Shown piece by piece: positions 16,368 to 24,937 of a DNA stretch of 60,597 bases. The notes beneath the pieces were generated by a model, which was given only the letters and a program-made list of their open reading frames with translations, was not told the origin of the DNA and did not search any database. Each line of letters begins with the position of its first letter. Positions within the stretch are counted from its first letter, which is position 1. Origin of the DNA: Candidatus Methanomethylophilaceae archaeon (GTDB lineage: Archaea > Thermoplasmatota > Thermoplasmata > Methanomassiliicoccales > Methanomethylophilaceae). The translations under genes were made by a program, and so were the position numbers. The DNA lies in the NCBI GenBank assembly GCA_944322255.1, contig CALUOK010000014.1, positions 1-60,597 of the forward strand. The letters run 5' to 3'.

Positions 16368-17570
16368 TCAAGCCGACGGCGATGCAGCCCTGTGCCTGGA
16401 CAGGAAGATGAACAGCACACCCACCACCAGCGCCACCACGGCCATGACCGCAAACAGGTCCGGATAGGAGTTCCCGACGGCGGCGAACAGCGGGACGCTG
16501 ATCAGCGATATGGCGAACTGGCCGAAGTTGAGGCTGGTGCTGTACCCGCCCATGATCTTTCCCGAGGTGGACGCAGTGGTCTCACCGGCAAGGGTGTTGG
16601 ACACCGCAGGGCAGACCATGCCCAGACCCGCTCCGGCTATGATCATCATGGCGATGGATGAAGCTACGGATTCCGAGAACTTCAGGGTCACAAGAGCGAC
16701 GGCCAGCAGGAGGAATCCGACGGCGATGGTGGTGAACGGCGCCATCCTCTGCACGATCCTGCGGTACATCAGACTGACGCAGGCGTTGGTCACGCCGTGC
16801 ACCCCCAGGAACAGCCCCGTCACCGACGCGGACACGGCCAGCTCCGTCTGGAGGTACGTGGGCATCTTGGTCGGGAGCAGGAACGCCATGGTCATGGCGA
16901 TGAAGATTGTAGCGTAGCAGATGACCAGGAGCCTGCCGTCGGCCTTCCTCTCCGGCATCTTGGATTCCGTCTCTTCGCCGGAGTCCCTGCTGGGCTCCCT
17001 CATGGTGAGCAGCACCATGAGAAGGATCGGCACGCCGATCAGGTAGACCAGGAACGGCTCCCTCCAGGAGAGCTCGGCGAGGAGCCCGCCTGTGTACTCC
17101 AGGATCAGGACCCCCACGCCCATGGCGGCGGCCTGGTAGCTCAGGGCCTTCACCCTGTCGATCCCGGCGTAGTACTCCGCGATCAGCGCGGTCACGGCGC
17201 TGGATATCCCGGCGATCCCGATACCGACGATGAACCGGGCCACCAGGAGGATGTACAGCTGCTCCTGTGAGCTCCCGTCCATCAGGAACCCGAACACTCC
17301 GGCCAGGGTGAAGACGACCAGGGAGATGCCGAGCACCCTGACCTTCCCGAACCTGTCCGCGAGGGCCCCCATCCCGAAGCCCACGAGTCCCACGGCCAGG
17401 GAGGGGATGGTGATGATCATCGACACGAGGGTGTCCTGCCCGACGAAGACCTGCTCTATCAGCGGCAGCGCCGGAGCGACAGCCGCACCGCCCATGAGCA
17501 TGAGCATGGAGCAGAGCATTATGGTCAGAAGCGTGGCTTTGGTCGGGACGAAACCGGAACCCTTCGGCAT
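16368..17570 (-). CDS. MFS transporter, 12-helix (DHA1-type)
   Basis: 400 residues with 12 hydrophobic segments. Motif A reads GALADRFGKVRVL and the N-terminal helix MLMLMGGAAVAPALPLIEQVF. It is clearly paralogous to the next gene upstream (17665-18918). Long matching blocks such as MGGAAVAPALPLIE, GIGIAGI(S/T)S(A/T)VTALIAEYY and FL(V/I)YLIGVPIL point to a tandem duplication. It is probably a proton-coupled exporter of a hydrophobic compound. A TATA-like box (CTCTAATAAG on the minus strand, about 17594-17603) lies about 27 bases before the ATG. Confidence 0.92.
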   Translation of the reverse strand: MPKGSGFVPTKATLLTIMLCSMLMLMGGAAVAPALPLIEQVFVGQDTLVSMIITIPSLAVGLVGFGMGALADRFGKVRVLGISLVVFTLAGVFGFLMDGSSQEQLYILLVARFIVGIGIAGISSAVTALIAEYYAGIDRVKALSYQAAAMGVGVLILEYTGGLLAELSWREPFLVYLIGVPILLMVLLTMREPSRDSGEETESKMPERKADGRLLVICYATIFIAMTMAFLLPTKMPTYLQTELAVSASVTGLFLGVHGVTNACVSLMYRRIVQRMAPFTTIAVGFLLLAVALVTLKFSESVASSIAMMIIAGAGLGMVCPAVSNTLAGETTASTSGKIMGGYSTSLNFGQFAISLISVPLFAAVGNSYPDLFAVMAVVALVVGVLFIFLSRHRAASPSA

Positions 17571-17664
17571 GTGTCTTCCGGAGAGTGAGCCCTTATTAGA
17601 GGGTATCGAGAAGGGGGATCCCGGCCGGAGCCGGGTAATTGGGACCTAACGGTCCGTTGACGAA

Positions 17665-18918
17665 TCAGACTGTAGCCCTGGCGGCGTCCCTCTCCTGCTG
17701 GAGCCTGCGGTAGTACCTGAGGCTCCAGGCGGCGATGACCAGGCCGTACACGATGGCGATGACGCCCAGGAGGCAGTACATCATGTAGTACGGGTCGTTG
17801 GCCCCTCCGCCGGGGAGGGTGAACATGGCCAGGATGGGCACGCTGACCAGAGAGATGGCGAACTGCCCGAAGTTGAGGCATGTTCCGTACCCTCCCATGA
17901 TCTTCCCGGAGTTGGAACCGGTGACCTCGGCGGCCAGGGTGTTGACCAGCGAGGGCACGATCATTCCGACTCCGATGCCGGTGACGATCAGGGTGATGAT
18001 GGCCAGCGGGACGCAGGGGTACAGGATGAGCACGGCGAGGCCGACGCCCATCAGGACGAAACCGGTCCCGAGGATCCTGAACGGGGGCACCCTGGCGGTG
18101 ATCCTGCGGTACATGATGCTGAACACCGCGTTGGCCACACCGTGGAATCCCAGGAACAGGCCGACGATCGAGGAGGAGACCCCGAGCTCGGTCAGGACCG
18201 TGGGGATGGTGGTGGGCAGCAGGAAAACCAGGATCATGCAGAAGAAGATGGACACGTAGCAGAGGGCGACCAGCCTGTAGTTGGCCTTCCTGAACTTCTC
18301 GTGGGCGACGATCTCCGCAATCTTCTCCCTGTCGTGCTCGGACACCGTGGGCTCCCTGAGGGAGACGATGGCCATGATCAGGATCGGAACGCCGATAAGG
18401 TAGATCAGGAACGGGGCGTTCCAGGAGAACTCGGCCAGTGTTCCGCCTACGAACTCCAGGATGAGCACGCCGATACCCATTGCGGCGGACTGGTAGCTGA
18501 GGACCTTGACCCTCTGGATTCCGCCGTAGTACTCGGCGATGAGGGCGGTGACGGTGCTGGTGATGCCGGCGATACCGATACCGAGGATGAAACGGACGGC
18601 CAGCATCATCCAGATGTTGCCCTCCATGAAGTATCCGGCGAACCCGAACACTGTGAAGATGGCCAGGGCGGTCAGCAGGACCCTGACCTTGCCCAGTCTG
18701 TCGGCCAGAACACCGATGGCGTACCCCACGACGGCCACGGCCAGCGAGGGCAGGGTGATGATAAGCGACACGAGCGACTCCTGTCCGGGGAAGTTGGCCT
18801 CGATTAGTGGCAGCGCCGGTGCGACGGCCGCACCTCCCATGAGGATGAGCATGGAGCTCAGAAGGATGGCGACGAGGGTCAGCTTCGTCGGTTTGAAGAC
18901 TCCTTTTTCTCTCTGCAT
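17665..18918 (-). CDS. MFS transporter, 12-helix (DHA1-type), tandem paralog
   Basis: 417 residues from MQREKGVFKPTKL. Motif A is GVLADRLGKVRVL. It is a paralog of the gene at 16368-17570 and lies 94 bases upstream of it on the same strand. The ATG at 18918 is preferred over the in-frame ATG at 19059. A TATA-like box GGTTAAATAT (18941-18950) is centred about 27 bases upstream, and the intervening 47 codons look non-coding. A 16-bp palindrome sits directly upstream of that box, so expression is probably controlled by a ligand-responsive repressor or activator bound there. Confidence 0.92.
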   Translation of the reverse strand: MQREKGVFKPTKLTLVAILLSSMLILMGGAAVAPALPLIEANFPGQESLVSLIITLPSLAVAVVGYAIGVLADRLGKVRVLLTALAIFTVFGFAGYFMEGNIWMMLAVRFILGIGIAGITSTVTALIAEYYGGIQRVKVLSYQSAAMGIGVLILEFVGGTLAEFSWNAPFLIYLIGVPILIMAIVSLREPTVSEHDREKIAEIVAHEKFRKANYRLVALCYVSIFFCMILVFLLPTTIPTVLTELGVSSSIVGLFLGFHGVANAVFSIMYRRITARVPPFRILGTGFVLMGVGLAVLILYPCVPLAIITLIVTGIGVGMIVPSLVNTLAAEVTGSNSGKIMGGYGTCLNFGQFAISLVSVPILAMFTLPGGGANDPYYMMYCLLGVIAIVYGLVIAAWSLRYYRRLQQERDAARATV

Positions 18919-18940
18919 GTTCCGCCCTCTCCGTGGTCTG

Positions 18941-18970
18941 ATATTTAACCATGATTGGTTGAACAACCAA
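18941..18970 (-). promoter_or_regulatory. TATA-like box with adjoining 16-bp palindromic operator
   Basis: The minus-strand TATA box GGTTAAATAT is at 18941-18950. Next to it, on the BRE side, is ttggttg-aa-caaccaa (18955-18970), with 7-bp perfect arms. The position is suited to a MarR- or TetR-type dimer governing the MFS gene that starts at 18918. Confidence 0.55.
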
Positions 18971-19288
18971 CCGTCAACCCCCTTTAACATAACGGATTGC
19001 CAGTGGAACCAGGTTTTACATCGATTATATAGCCCTATATCGGTCGTTTGTCCATCCAACGATACAAATGTCTATCGGTCCGACGGACGACCGTCCAGAC
19101 GTTCTGGTTGACAAACGGATAAGACGGTCTGTCGACATCGGAGCGTAGACGGCTGCACGGACCTTGAAGTCGCTTAACCCATGATGCCGTGGCATGACCG
19201 GAAATCACGACAGTGATGCTGAAGTGGAATTCCCTCCGGATCGTTCTCTAAAGAAGGTCTGAAATCATGCGACGCCCATCTCTGATGC
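18971..19288. other. Divergent intergenic region, no gene seen
   Basis: The gap between the MFS gene starting at 18918 and the PNPOx-fold gene starting at 19289. It holds a short dyad gtccg-a-cggac near 19078 but no ORF, tRNA or clear TATA box for the rightward gene. Nothing else is recognisable. Confidence 0.4.
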
Positions 19289-19699
19289 ATGACGAACGAC
19301 GCGGTTTCCAAGGTAGACGACTTCCTGACCAGGGCGAAGGTGTTCACCCTCTCCACGGTCGACGACGGCAGGCCCAGGGCCCGCCCGCTGGGGCTCCACA
19401 TGGTCGTGGACAGCTCGATCGTCTTCGGGGTCGGCGACTTCAAGGACGTGTACAGACAGCTCATCTCAAACCCGGAGGTGGAGATCACAGCATGCATCGG
19501 CGGGGAATGGCTCAGGCTCCACGGCAGGGCCGTGCCCCTTCACGACCCGGCCGTCTCGGAGAAGGCGCTTGACATGGTGCCCCCGCTCAGGAACATATAC
19601 AACGAGGAGTCCGGGAGGAAGCTGGAGATTTTCCGCCTGGAGGATGCCGTCGCCGAGTTCATCGACATGATGACGGTGACGGAGAGCCTGAGGCTCTGA
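19289..19699 (+). CDS. Pyridoxamine 5'-phosphate oxidase-fold flavin/F420-binding protein
   Basis: 136 residues, the size of single-domain split-barrel proteins. The segment AKVFTLSTVDDGRPRARPLG followed by GVGDFKDVYRQLISNPEVEITA is typical of the PNPOx-like family (general-stress/F420 or FMN binders), where the first strand pair and the K-x-x-x-N-P helix line the cofactor site. It probably acts as a small flavin- or F420-dependent reductase, or as a cofactor-binding protein; the substrate is unknown. It is a single gene ended by a strong hairpin terminator. Confidence 0.85.
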   Translation: MTNDAVSKVDDFLTRAKVFTLSTVDDGRPRARPLGLHMVVDSSIVFGVGDFKDVYRQLISNPEVEITACIGGEWLRLHGRAVPLHDPAVSEKALDMVPPLRNIYNEESGRKLEIFRLEDAVAEFIDMMTVTESLRL

Positions 19700-19715
19700 A
19701 AACGGATTGAGAATC

Positions 19716-19755
19716 CCGGCGGGAGGGGACCCTCCCAGCCGGTTTTTTAGTTTTT
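19716..19755 (+). terminator. Intrinsic-type terminator of the PNPOx-fold gene
   Basis: The hairpin stem pairs ccggc with gccgg and gggaggg (19721-19727) with ccctccc (19730-19736), with a one-base bulge. It is followed at once by ttttttagttttt (19743-19755). It begins 16 bases after the stop codon at 19699. The T-run exists only on the plus strand. Confidence 0.8.
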
Positions 19756-19758
19756 CAA

Positions 19759-21300
19759 TCAGACGAGGTAGTCCCTCAGGACACCGGCCAGGTCCTTCCC
19801 CTCGGTGGAGAGCCAGGCGTCGAAGTCCTTGCCGCTGGCGGCCACCGTCCTGCCGAGGAACACGGCCATCTCGGGGCACCTGTCGACCGGCACGGCGCCG
19901 ACCGCGTCCCCGAACCTCTCCTTCCCCTCCAGGCCGCAGCCGTTGACGGTGAGGTTGAACACCGGCACCGCCTTGCCGTCCACGCTCTTGGAGGCCCCCT
20001 GGAGGCCCAGCATGCCCACCTGGTGGTTGCCGCAGGACGACACGCACCCGGAGATCCTGAACCTGGGCAGGGCGTTGTCCGGGATGCCCGCCTCGCGCAC
20101 GGCGTCGATCATGGCGAACAGAGTGCCGCTGGAGTCCCTGAGGCCCTGCTGGCATATTGTGGAGCCGATGCAGGACACAGATGTCTCGAACAGCGTTCCG
20201 GCGCCTCCCTCGGTGGCGTCCCTGACCCTGAGGGCCTCGGCGCCGTCCAGGTTGATGATGTACAGCGTGCTGTCAGGGGCGACCCTGACCTCGGCGCCGT
20301 CGATGTCGGCGATGGCGTCGCTGATCCTCTCGAGAGCCTCGAGCGGCACGTCCCCTCCCACGGGGTGGTAGGCGACGTAGTACAGTCCGGGCTGCTTCTG
20401 CCCGAAGATCCTGTCGCCGGACACGTCCTTCACGTCCTTGACCGGGTACTGGATCGGTTCCGGATGGATGTCCATCCCGCCCCTCTCCAGCAGCGGGGCC
20501 AGGGCCTCGTTGTATGCCGCTATGAATCCCTCGTCCCCAAGGTCGTCCCTCATGTACCTGGTCCTGGCCCTGGCACGGTTCTCGTAGTTGCCGTGTTTCA
20601 TGAAGGTGTCCACCATGGCGCGGACGTGGTACAGGGTCTTCGATGGGTCCACACCCTCCGCGACCCTGATGCCGAACTTCGGATTGCCGCCCAGACCTCC
20701 CGCGGCCCAGACGTCGAAGGTGCCGTCGTCCTGGGCGATGAAGCCCAGGTCCCTGAAGGTGGCGTGGGTCTCGTTCCTGTCGGAGCTGGAGAAGGTGACC
20801 TTCAGCTTCCTCGGGAGCCTTATCTCGGTCATGATGTCCAGCAGATAGGTCTCCGCCGCCTTCGCGTACGGGTAGACGTCAAACTTCTCGCCGGGCTCCA
20901 CCCCGGACAGGGAGGTGGCGGACACGTTCCTGGGGTTGTCCCCTCCTCCGCCCTGGGTGTTGATGCCGTGGTCCAGCGCCCTGTCCATGATGTCGAGGAT
21001 CTGGTCGCCGGTGAGGTTGTGGAGCTGGATGGTCTCGCAGGTGGTGGTGTGGATCCTGGAGATCCCGTACCTCCTGCACTCCCCTATGATGAACGACAGC
21101 TTGTCCTTGTCGAGATGCCCGCCGCACATGCGGAGCCTGATCATCCCGAGCTGCCCGCCCTTCTGGGCGTAGCTGCCGAACTTCCCGGATATGCCCTTGT
21201 ACTCCTTGGCGTTCATCTGGCCGGAGAAGAACCTCTCCTCCGCGTCCCTGAACTCCGGGAGCCTGGCCCTGAAGAACTCAACATCCTTTGCCATGAGCAT
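19759..21300 (-). CDS. Siroheme-[4Fe-4S] sulfite/nitrite reductase hemoprotein
   Basis: 513 residues. The siroheme/[4Fe-4S] signature is complete: CIGSTICQQG (Cys-x5-Cys, about residues 376-382), then GCVSSCGNH (Cys-x3-Cys, about 417-421). The duplicated half-domains of the family are recognisable, with RLRMCGG... and the TTCETIQLHNL stretch. It would reduce sulfite to sulfide, or nitrite to ammonia, with six electrons from ferredoxin in the cytoplasm. It lacks extra ferredoxin or F420H2-oxidase domains, so it is not an Fsr-type fusion. A second ATG two codons in (21294) is equally possible as the start. The cysteine synthase gene 3.6 kb away suggests a sulfide-assimilation role. Confidence 0.93.
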   Translation of the reverse strand: MLMAKDVEFFRARLPEFRDAEERFFSGQMNAKEYKGISGKFGSYAQKGGQLGMIRLRMCGGHLDKDKLSFIIGECRRYGISRIHTTTCETIQLHNLTGDQILDIMDRALDHGINTQGGGGDNPRNVSATSLSGVEPGEKFDVYPYAKAAETYLLDIMTEIRLPRKLKVTFSSSDRNETHATFRDLGFIAQDDGTFDVWAAGGLGGNPKFGIRVAEGVDPSKTLYHVRAMVDTFMKHGNYENRARARTRYMRDDLGDEGFIAAYNEALAPLLERGGMDIHPEPIQYPVKDVKDVSGDRIFGQKQPGLYYVAYHPVGGDVPLEALERISDAIADIDGAEVRVAPDSTLYIINLDGAEALRVRDATEGGAGTLFETSVSCIGSTICQQGLRDSSGTLFAMIDAVREAGIPDNALPRFRISGCVSSCGNHQVGMLGLQGASKSVDGKAVPVFNLTVNGCGLEGKERFGDAVGAVPVDRCPEMAVFLGRTVAASGKDFDAWLSTEGKDLAGVLRDYLV

Positions 21301-21403
21301 CGGATTACAGTCAACATAAAAACAGGTTTAGTGGGTTGGATGTACCGTCACCGGCGTCATCCATATTAGCGCACACCGCCATCCCGTGTCAGAGGTGGTT
21401 CCG

Positions 21404-21952
21404 ATGTCCGGATGTCCTGAGGATGTGAAGAGGAGGCTGGGGCTGGTGCACGTGTACACCGGCAACGGCAAGGGGAAGACCACGGCGGCGATGGGCCTGG
21501 CGTTCAGGGCCGTGGGCCGTGGGCTGAACGTGATCATGCTGCAGTTCCTGAAGCCCCCCAAGGGCTACGGCGAGCACATGGCCGCCGAGATGCTGCCCGG
21601 GTTCACCATCGAGCCCATGGGATCGGACCACATGTGCGGCCGCGAGGTCACCAAGGAGCAGGACCTGGAGGACACCCGCAAGGGGCTGGCCAGGGCAGAG
21701 GAGGTGCTGACCTCCGGGGAGTACGACCTGGTGATCCTGGACGAGGCCATCAACTCCATCAGGCTGGGCCTGCTGACCCCGCAGACGCTCATAGAGCTTC
21801 TCGAGAGGAGGGCGCCCAACACCGAGGTCGTGCTGACCGGCAGGGGCGTGCCCCAGGAGGTCATCGACTACGCCGACCTGGTGACGGAGATGACCCTGAT
21901 CAAGCACCCGTTCGACAAGGGCATCGGTGCCAGGAAGGGCATTGAGTACTGA
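21404..21952 (+). CDS. cobO: ATP:corrinoid adenosyltransferase (CobA/CobO/BtuR family)
   Basis: 182 residues. P-loop GNGKGKTTAAMG near the N-terminus and the DLVILDEAINSIRLGLL segment identify the family, which adenosylates cob(I)alamin or cobyric intermediates using ATP. The length fits. The ATG at 21404 is chosen because GAGGTGG lies at 21392-21398, five bases upstream; the in-frame GTG at 21386 has no ribosome-binding site. Corrinoid chemistry is central to methylotrophic methanogens, which suits the inferred host. It diverges from the siroheme reductase gene and ends three bases before the pseudogene on the other strand. Confidence 0.95.
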   Translation: MSGCPEDVKRRLGLVHVYTGNGKGKTTAAMGLAFRAVGRGLNVIMLQFLKPPKGYGEHMAAEMLPGFTIEPMGSDHMCGREVTKEQDLEDTRKGLARAEEVLTSGEYDLVILDEAINSIRLGLLTPQTLIELLERRAPNTEVVLTGRGVPQEVIDYADLVTEMTLIKHPFDKGIGARKGIEY

Positions 21953-21955
21953 GGC

Positions 21956-23631
21956 TCAGCTCCGGGAGACGACCTGAGACACTATCGTCGGGGTCTTACC
22001 GGAGAAGGCGATGCCGTAGAGGATGGTCCTCCCGACCATGCCGTGGGCGTAGTCGTTGTCGACGATCTGCTTCAGGGCCTCCTCCGCCAGGGACGCCATC
22101 TGCTCCTCCGAGGGGTCATCTACCTTGGAGCGCTTGACCTCGATGACCACGTTGGGGCCGCTGCCGCGGACCCTCCTCAGACGGATGTCGTGGTAGCCCT
22201 CGCCTGACTCGAAGTCGGCGGTTATCTCGTAATTTCCGAACAGGTTCATCAGGAGACCGGCGATGAACGCCTGGTACGAGTGCTCGTTGTCCAGCACCCT
22301 CCCGCTGATGACATGCTCGAACAGGTCCTTCAGACAGTCTCCCATGCTCTCCATGTCATCCGAGAGTATCGCCCTCGACAACCTGCGAATGGACCCCGAC
22401 ATTCCGTTGACGTTCAGCCTGTCGATGATCATCTCGCCGAAGACCCCGTACATCTCGCGGTTGGGGATGCGTAGGGAGCTGCCGGCTCCGTCTGCGGTCG
22501 TGGTGAGGTATCCCGAGAACGCCAGGACGCTGTACACCCCCTTCCCGAGATCGCTGATGTCCGCGAAAGTGACGTCCGGCTTGATGTCGGATGGTATCTG
22601 GCGTCCCGAACCCAGCGACATCATGTTGTCGTAGGTCTCCTCGTCCGGTATGCTGAGGAGGTCGGCTATGATGTCGTTTCCGCTGGTCCCGGCCCAGTAC
22701 GGGGCGGGCTCGAATCCGGAGTCCACGTATCTCAGCACGCTCCAGGGATTGTAGATGTCGGCGTTACCGAAGCGGTAGCCGTCGTACCACTCCCTTGCTT
22801 CGGTGAACTTCTCGGGATGTCCGAAGTCGGCGCACATCCCCTCCACTTCTTTCGGAGTGAATCCGAACATCTCATCGGCATCGGTGCTGAGGATGTTGTT
22901 GACACGGAGGTTGTTGAGACCGGAGAATATGCTCTCCTTGGCGATCTGCATGATCCCTGTGACGACTCCGAACTTCAACGAGCTGTTGCCCTTCAGAGCC
23001 GTCGACAGGAGATCCCTGATGAACTCGACGATGCGATACTGATGGGGTTTCCCGTATGATGAGTTCAACGGGCTATCATATTCGTCTATCAGGATGATGG
23101 TCTTCTTCCCGTAGACGGTGCTGAGCATCCACGACAGGTCGTTGAGCGAGTTCTTCAGCTCGGCACTGTTCAGGTTCCCTTCGATGGCCTTCCTGTAACG
23201 TGTCTTCGCGGACTCGGCGATGTCGGACTCCAGTATCTCGGGGAACATCTCGTAGGCCTCCCTCATCCTGACCCTGACGCTGTCTACGAACTCTCGAAAG
23301 ACGAGGTGTAGAGATTCTTCATGTCGATGGCGATGACCGGATAGACATTCTTCTCCAGATCGTCCGGACGGACATCCGATATCATGAGTCCGTCGAACCA
23401 GCTGTTGCCCCGGTATCTGAAGTTGAAGTAGGCATCCAGCATGCTCAGGTTGGTGCTCTTGCCGAACCTGCGGGGACGGAGGAACTGGAATACCGCTGTG
23501 GCATACTCGTACTCGATGTAGTCGATCAGGAGCGTCTTGTCGATGTAGTACATCCCCTTGTCGCGGATCTCCTTGAAGTCCTGGATGCTGATGGGAATCG
23601 CTCTCATCCCGCCTCGTATGGTTGCGTTCAA
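21956..23631 (-). pseudogene. AAA-ATPase-like/PD-(D/E)XK (DUF1703-type) protein, split by a frameshift
   Basis: The N-terminal part (23631-23284, 115 residues) carries DKGMYYIDKTLLIDYI and FLRPRRFGKSTNLSM, the typical start of the AAA-ATPase-like family. The C-terminal part (from 23266, 436 residues) has the ATPase-lid region and a C-terminal nuclease-fold segment IRLRRVRGSGPNVVIEVKRSK. The first frame stops after SFESS at 23284. One extra T near 23289-23290 would restore a continuous protein (SFES-FVDSVRVRMREAYE), so a single-base deletion in a T-run, or a sequencing error, explains the break. Intact members are about 550 residues, matching the sum. The function of the family is unknown; it expands in gut microbes. 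Confidence 0.88.
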
Positions 23632-23685
23632 TTATAACAATGTCGACTCAGTCATCGTATGGAACGACTCCCGAAGGAGCCGTGC

Positions 23686-24840
23686 TCACCTGGTCCTCCG
23701 GTAGTACACCTTGTCCACCGGGACGACCGTCGCCAGCGACGCCACCTCCGGGTCCGCCACGCCCTTGGCTATATCGGACCTCAGCCTGGGGTAGTTGGGC
23801 ATGCTCAGGTCGTCGTAGAGCCTGCGGCGCCTGAGGGCCTCGATGATCTCAGTCTTGTCCTCCGGCAGTTCCACCTTCCTCTCGTGCCTCACCAGCGCCT
23901 TGCCACTGTGGCCGGTGACGGCCATGAACCCGTTGGCGTCCGCGAACGCCACGATCGACTCCCCCACGGAGTCCCGCCTGGCCTCCAGCTCCGACTGCCG
24001 GCGCCTCAGAGCGTCGATCCTCTCCTGCAGCTCCCCGTACTCGTCCACCAGCCTCACGCCCTCGTCCATGGACATCATGGTCGGATCTCCGGCCAGTGAC
24101 AGCTCGTGGAGCTTCCTGGGGCAGGTGCGCATGTAGGGACATTCAGCGCAGTGGGCTGACTCCCTTGGCAGGGGCTCCTGCGCCTCCATCTCCGACACGA
24201 TGTCAGCCACCTCTCCCAGGGCGAGCTCCGGGTCACCCCTCCTGACGGAGGCCTCGGTGGACGTCCCCGACCCCAGGAACTCCCAGCGCATCCTGACCGA
24301 ACGGCATCCGGCTATGTTCCCCAGGGCCCAGAGGGCGCGCAGGCGCATCTCCCTGTCCCGGGACAGCTCGGACGCGGAGCGCAGCCCGGGGTCGGTGACG
24401 AACTGGCAGACCGTGGCCGTGGAGCCGTGGAACATCAGGATGTCTATGGGCACCAGGACCTCGTGGCCGTTGGGCAGCGACAGCGTGCCGGAGACGCCGA
24501 TCGCCGAGACGTCGCGGACGTCGTAGCGGCCGCAGGCCGAAAGGTACCTGTCCATGCACCTCTCGCCGTAGCGGATCAGGCCGTGGGCGTCCTCCGGCAG
24601 GGGGTCGACGTCCGGGTAGTGGCGGTCCCAGGACTCCCAGAAGAACGACAGGGCGTCGTCCCTGGAGATGCGCTCCCCGCGCATGACCCTGCGGGTCTCG
24701 GACGCCAGGACGGCGTCGCGGACGGCCATGTCCATGCACTCATCGGCGGTTATGCGCCATCCGGGGGCCCTGGAGTCCATGCGGTACTCGTAGGGGCAGC
24801 GGCGGTGGCGGCGGATGCCGTCGAAGGTGTACAGCGTCAT
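23686..24840 (-). CDS. Cas4/RecB-like Fe-S nuclease-fold protein with degraded active site
   Basis: 384 residues from MTLYTFDGIRRHRRCPYEYR; GGAGG lies a few bases upstream of the ATG at 24840. Cys15 near the N-terminus plus the later HCAECPYMRTC (Cys-x2-Cys-x5-Cys) is the cysteine layout of Cas4, AddB and Dna2 nucleases, which hold a structural [4Fe-4S] cluster. The expected PD-(D/E)XK residues look eroded. VPIDIL supplies an Asp, but the D/E-x-K strand reads CQFVTD and the QxxxY helix is not evident. A helical coiled-coil stretch (ELQERIDALRRRQSELEARRD) follows. It may bind DNA without cutting it. It is not next to any CRISPR array. Confidence 0.7.
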   Translation of the reverse strand: MTLYTFDGIRRHRRCPYEYRMDSRAPGWRITADECMDMAVRDAVLASETRRVMRGERISRDDALSFFWESWDRHYPDVDPLPEDAHGLIRYGERCMDRYLSACGRYDVRDVSAIGVSGTLSLPNGHEVLVPIDILMFHGSTATVCQFVTDPGLRSASELSRDREMRLRALWALGNIAGCRSVRMRWEFLGSGTSTEASVRRGDPELALGEVADIVSEMEAQEPLPRESAHCAECPYMRTCPRKLHELSLAGDPTMMSMDEGVRLVDEYGELQERIDALRRRQSELEARRDSVGESIVAFADANGFMAVTGHSGKALVRHERKVELPEDKTEIIEALRRRRLYDDLSMPNYPRLRSDIAKGVADPEVASLATVVPVDKVYYRRTR

Positions 24841-24907
24841 CGCCCCCTCCATGCGCGGACATCCACAATAACCTGACGGAGGCTCCCGGGACAGGGGTTC
24901 GAGACCT

Positions 24908-24913
24908 CTATAT
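24908..24913 (+). promoter_or_regulatory. TATA-like box of cysteine synthase
   Basis: ctatat centred about 28 bases upstream of the ATG at 24938, with no Shine-Dalgarno site, as expected for a leaderless transcript. Confidence 0.5.
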
Positions 24914-24937
24914 CCGACCTCGTTGTTCCTGAGACAC

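Noticed and set aside
24856-24916. tRNA-like element (T-arm agggg-ttcgaga-cctct with near-matching acceptor ends cggacat/atatccg)
   Set aside because: The enclosed length is about 61 bases with no D arm or anticodon arm, and the 3' part coincides with the cysK TATA box; probably chance.
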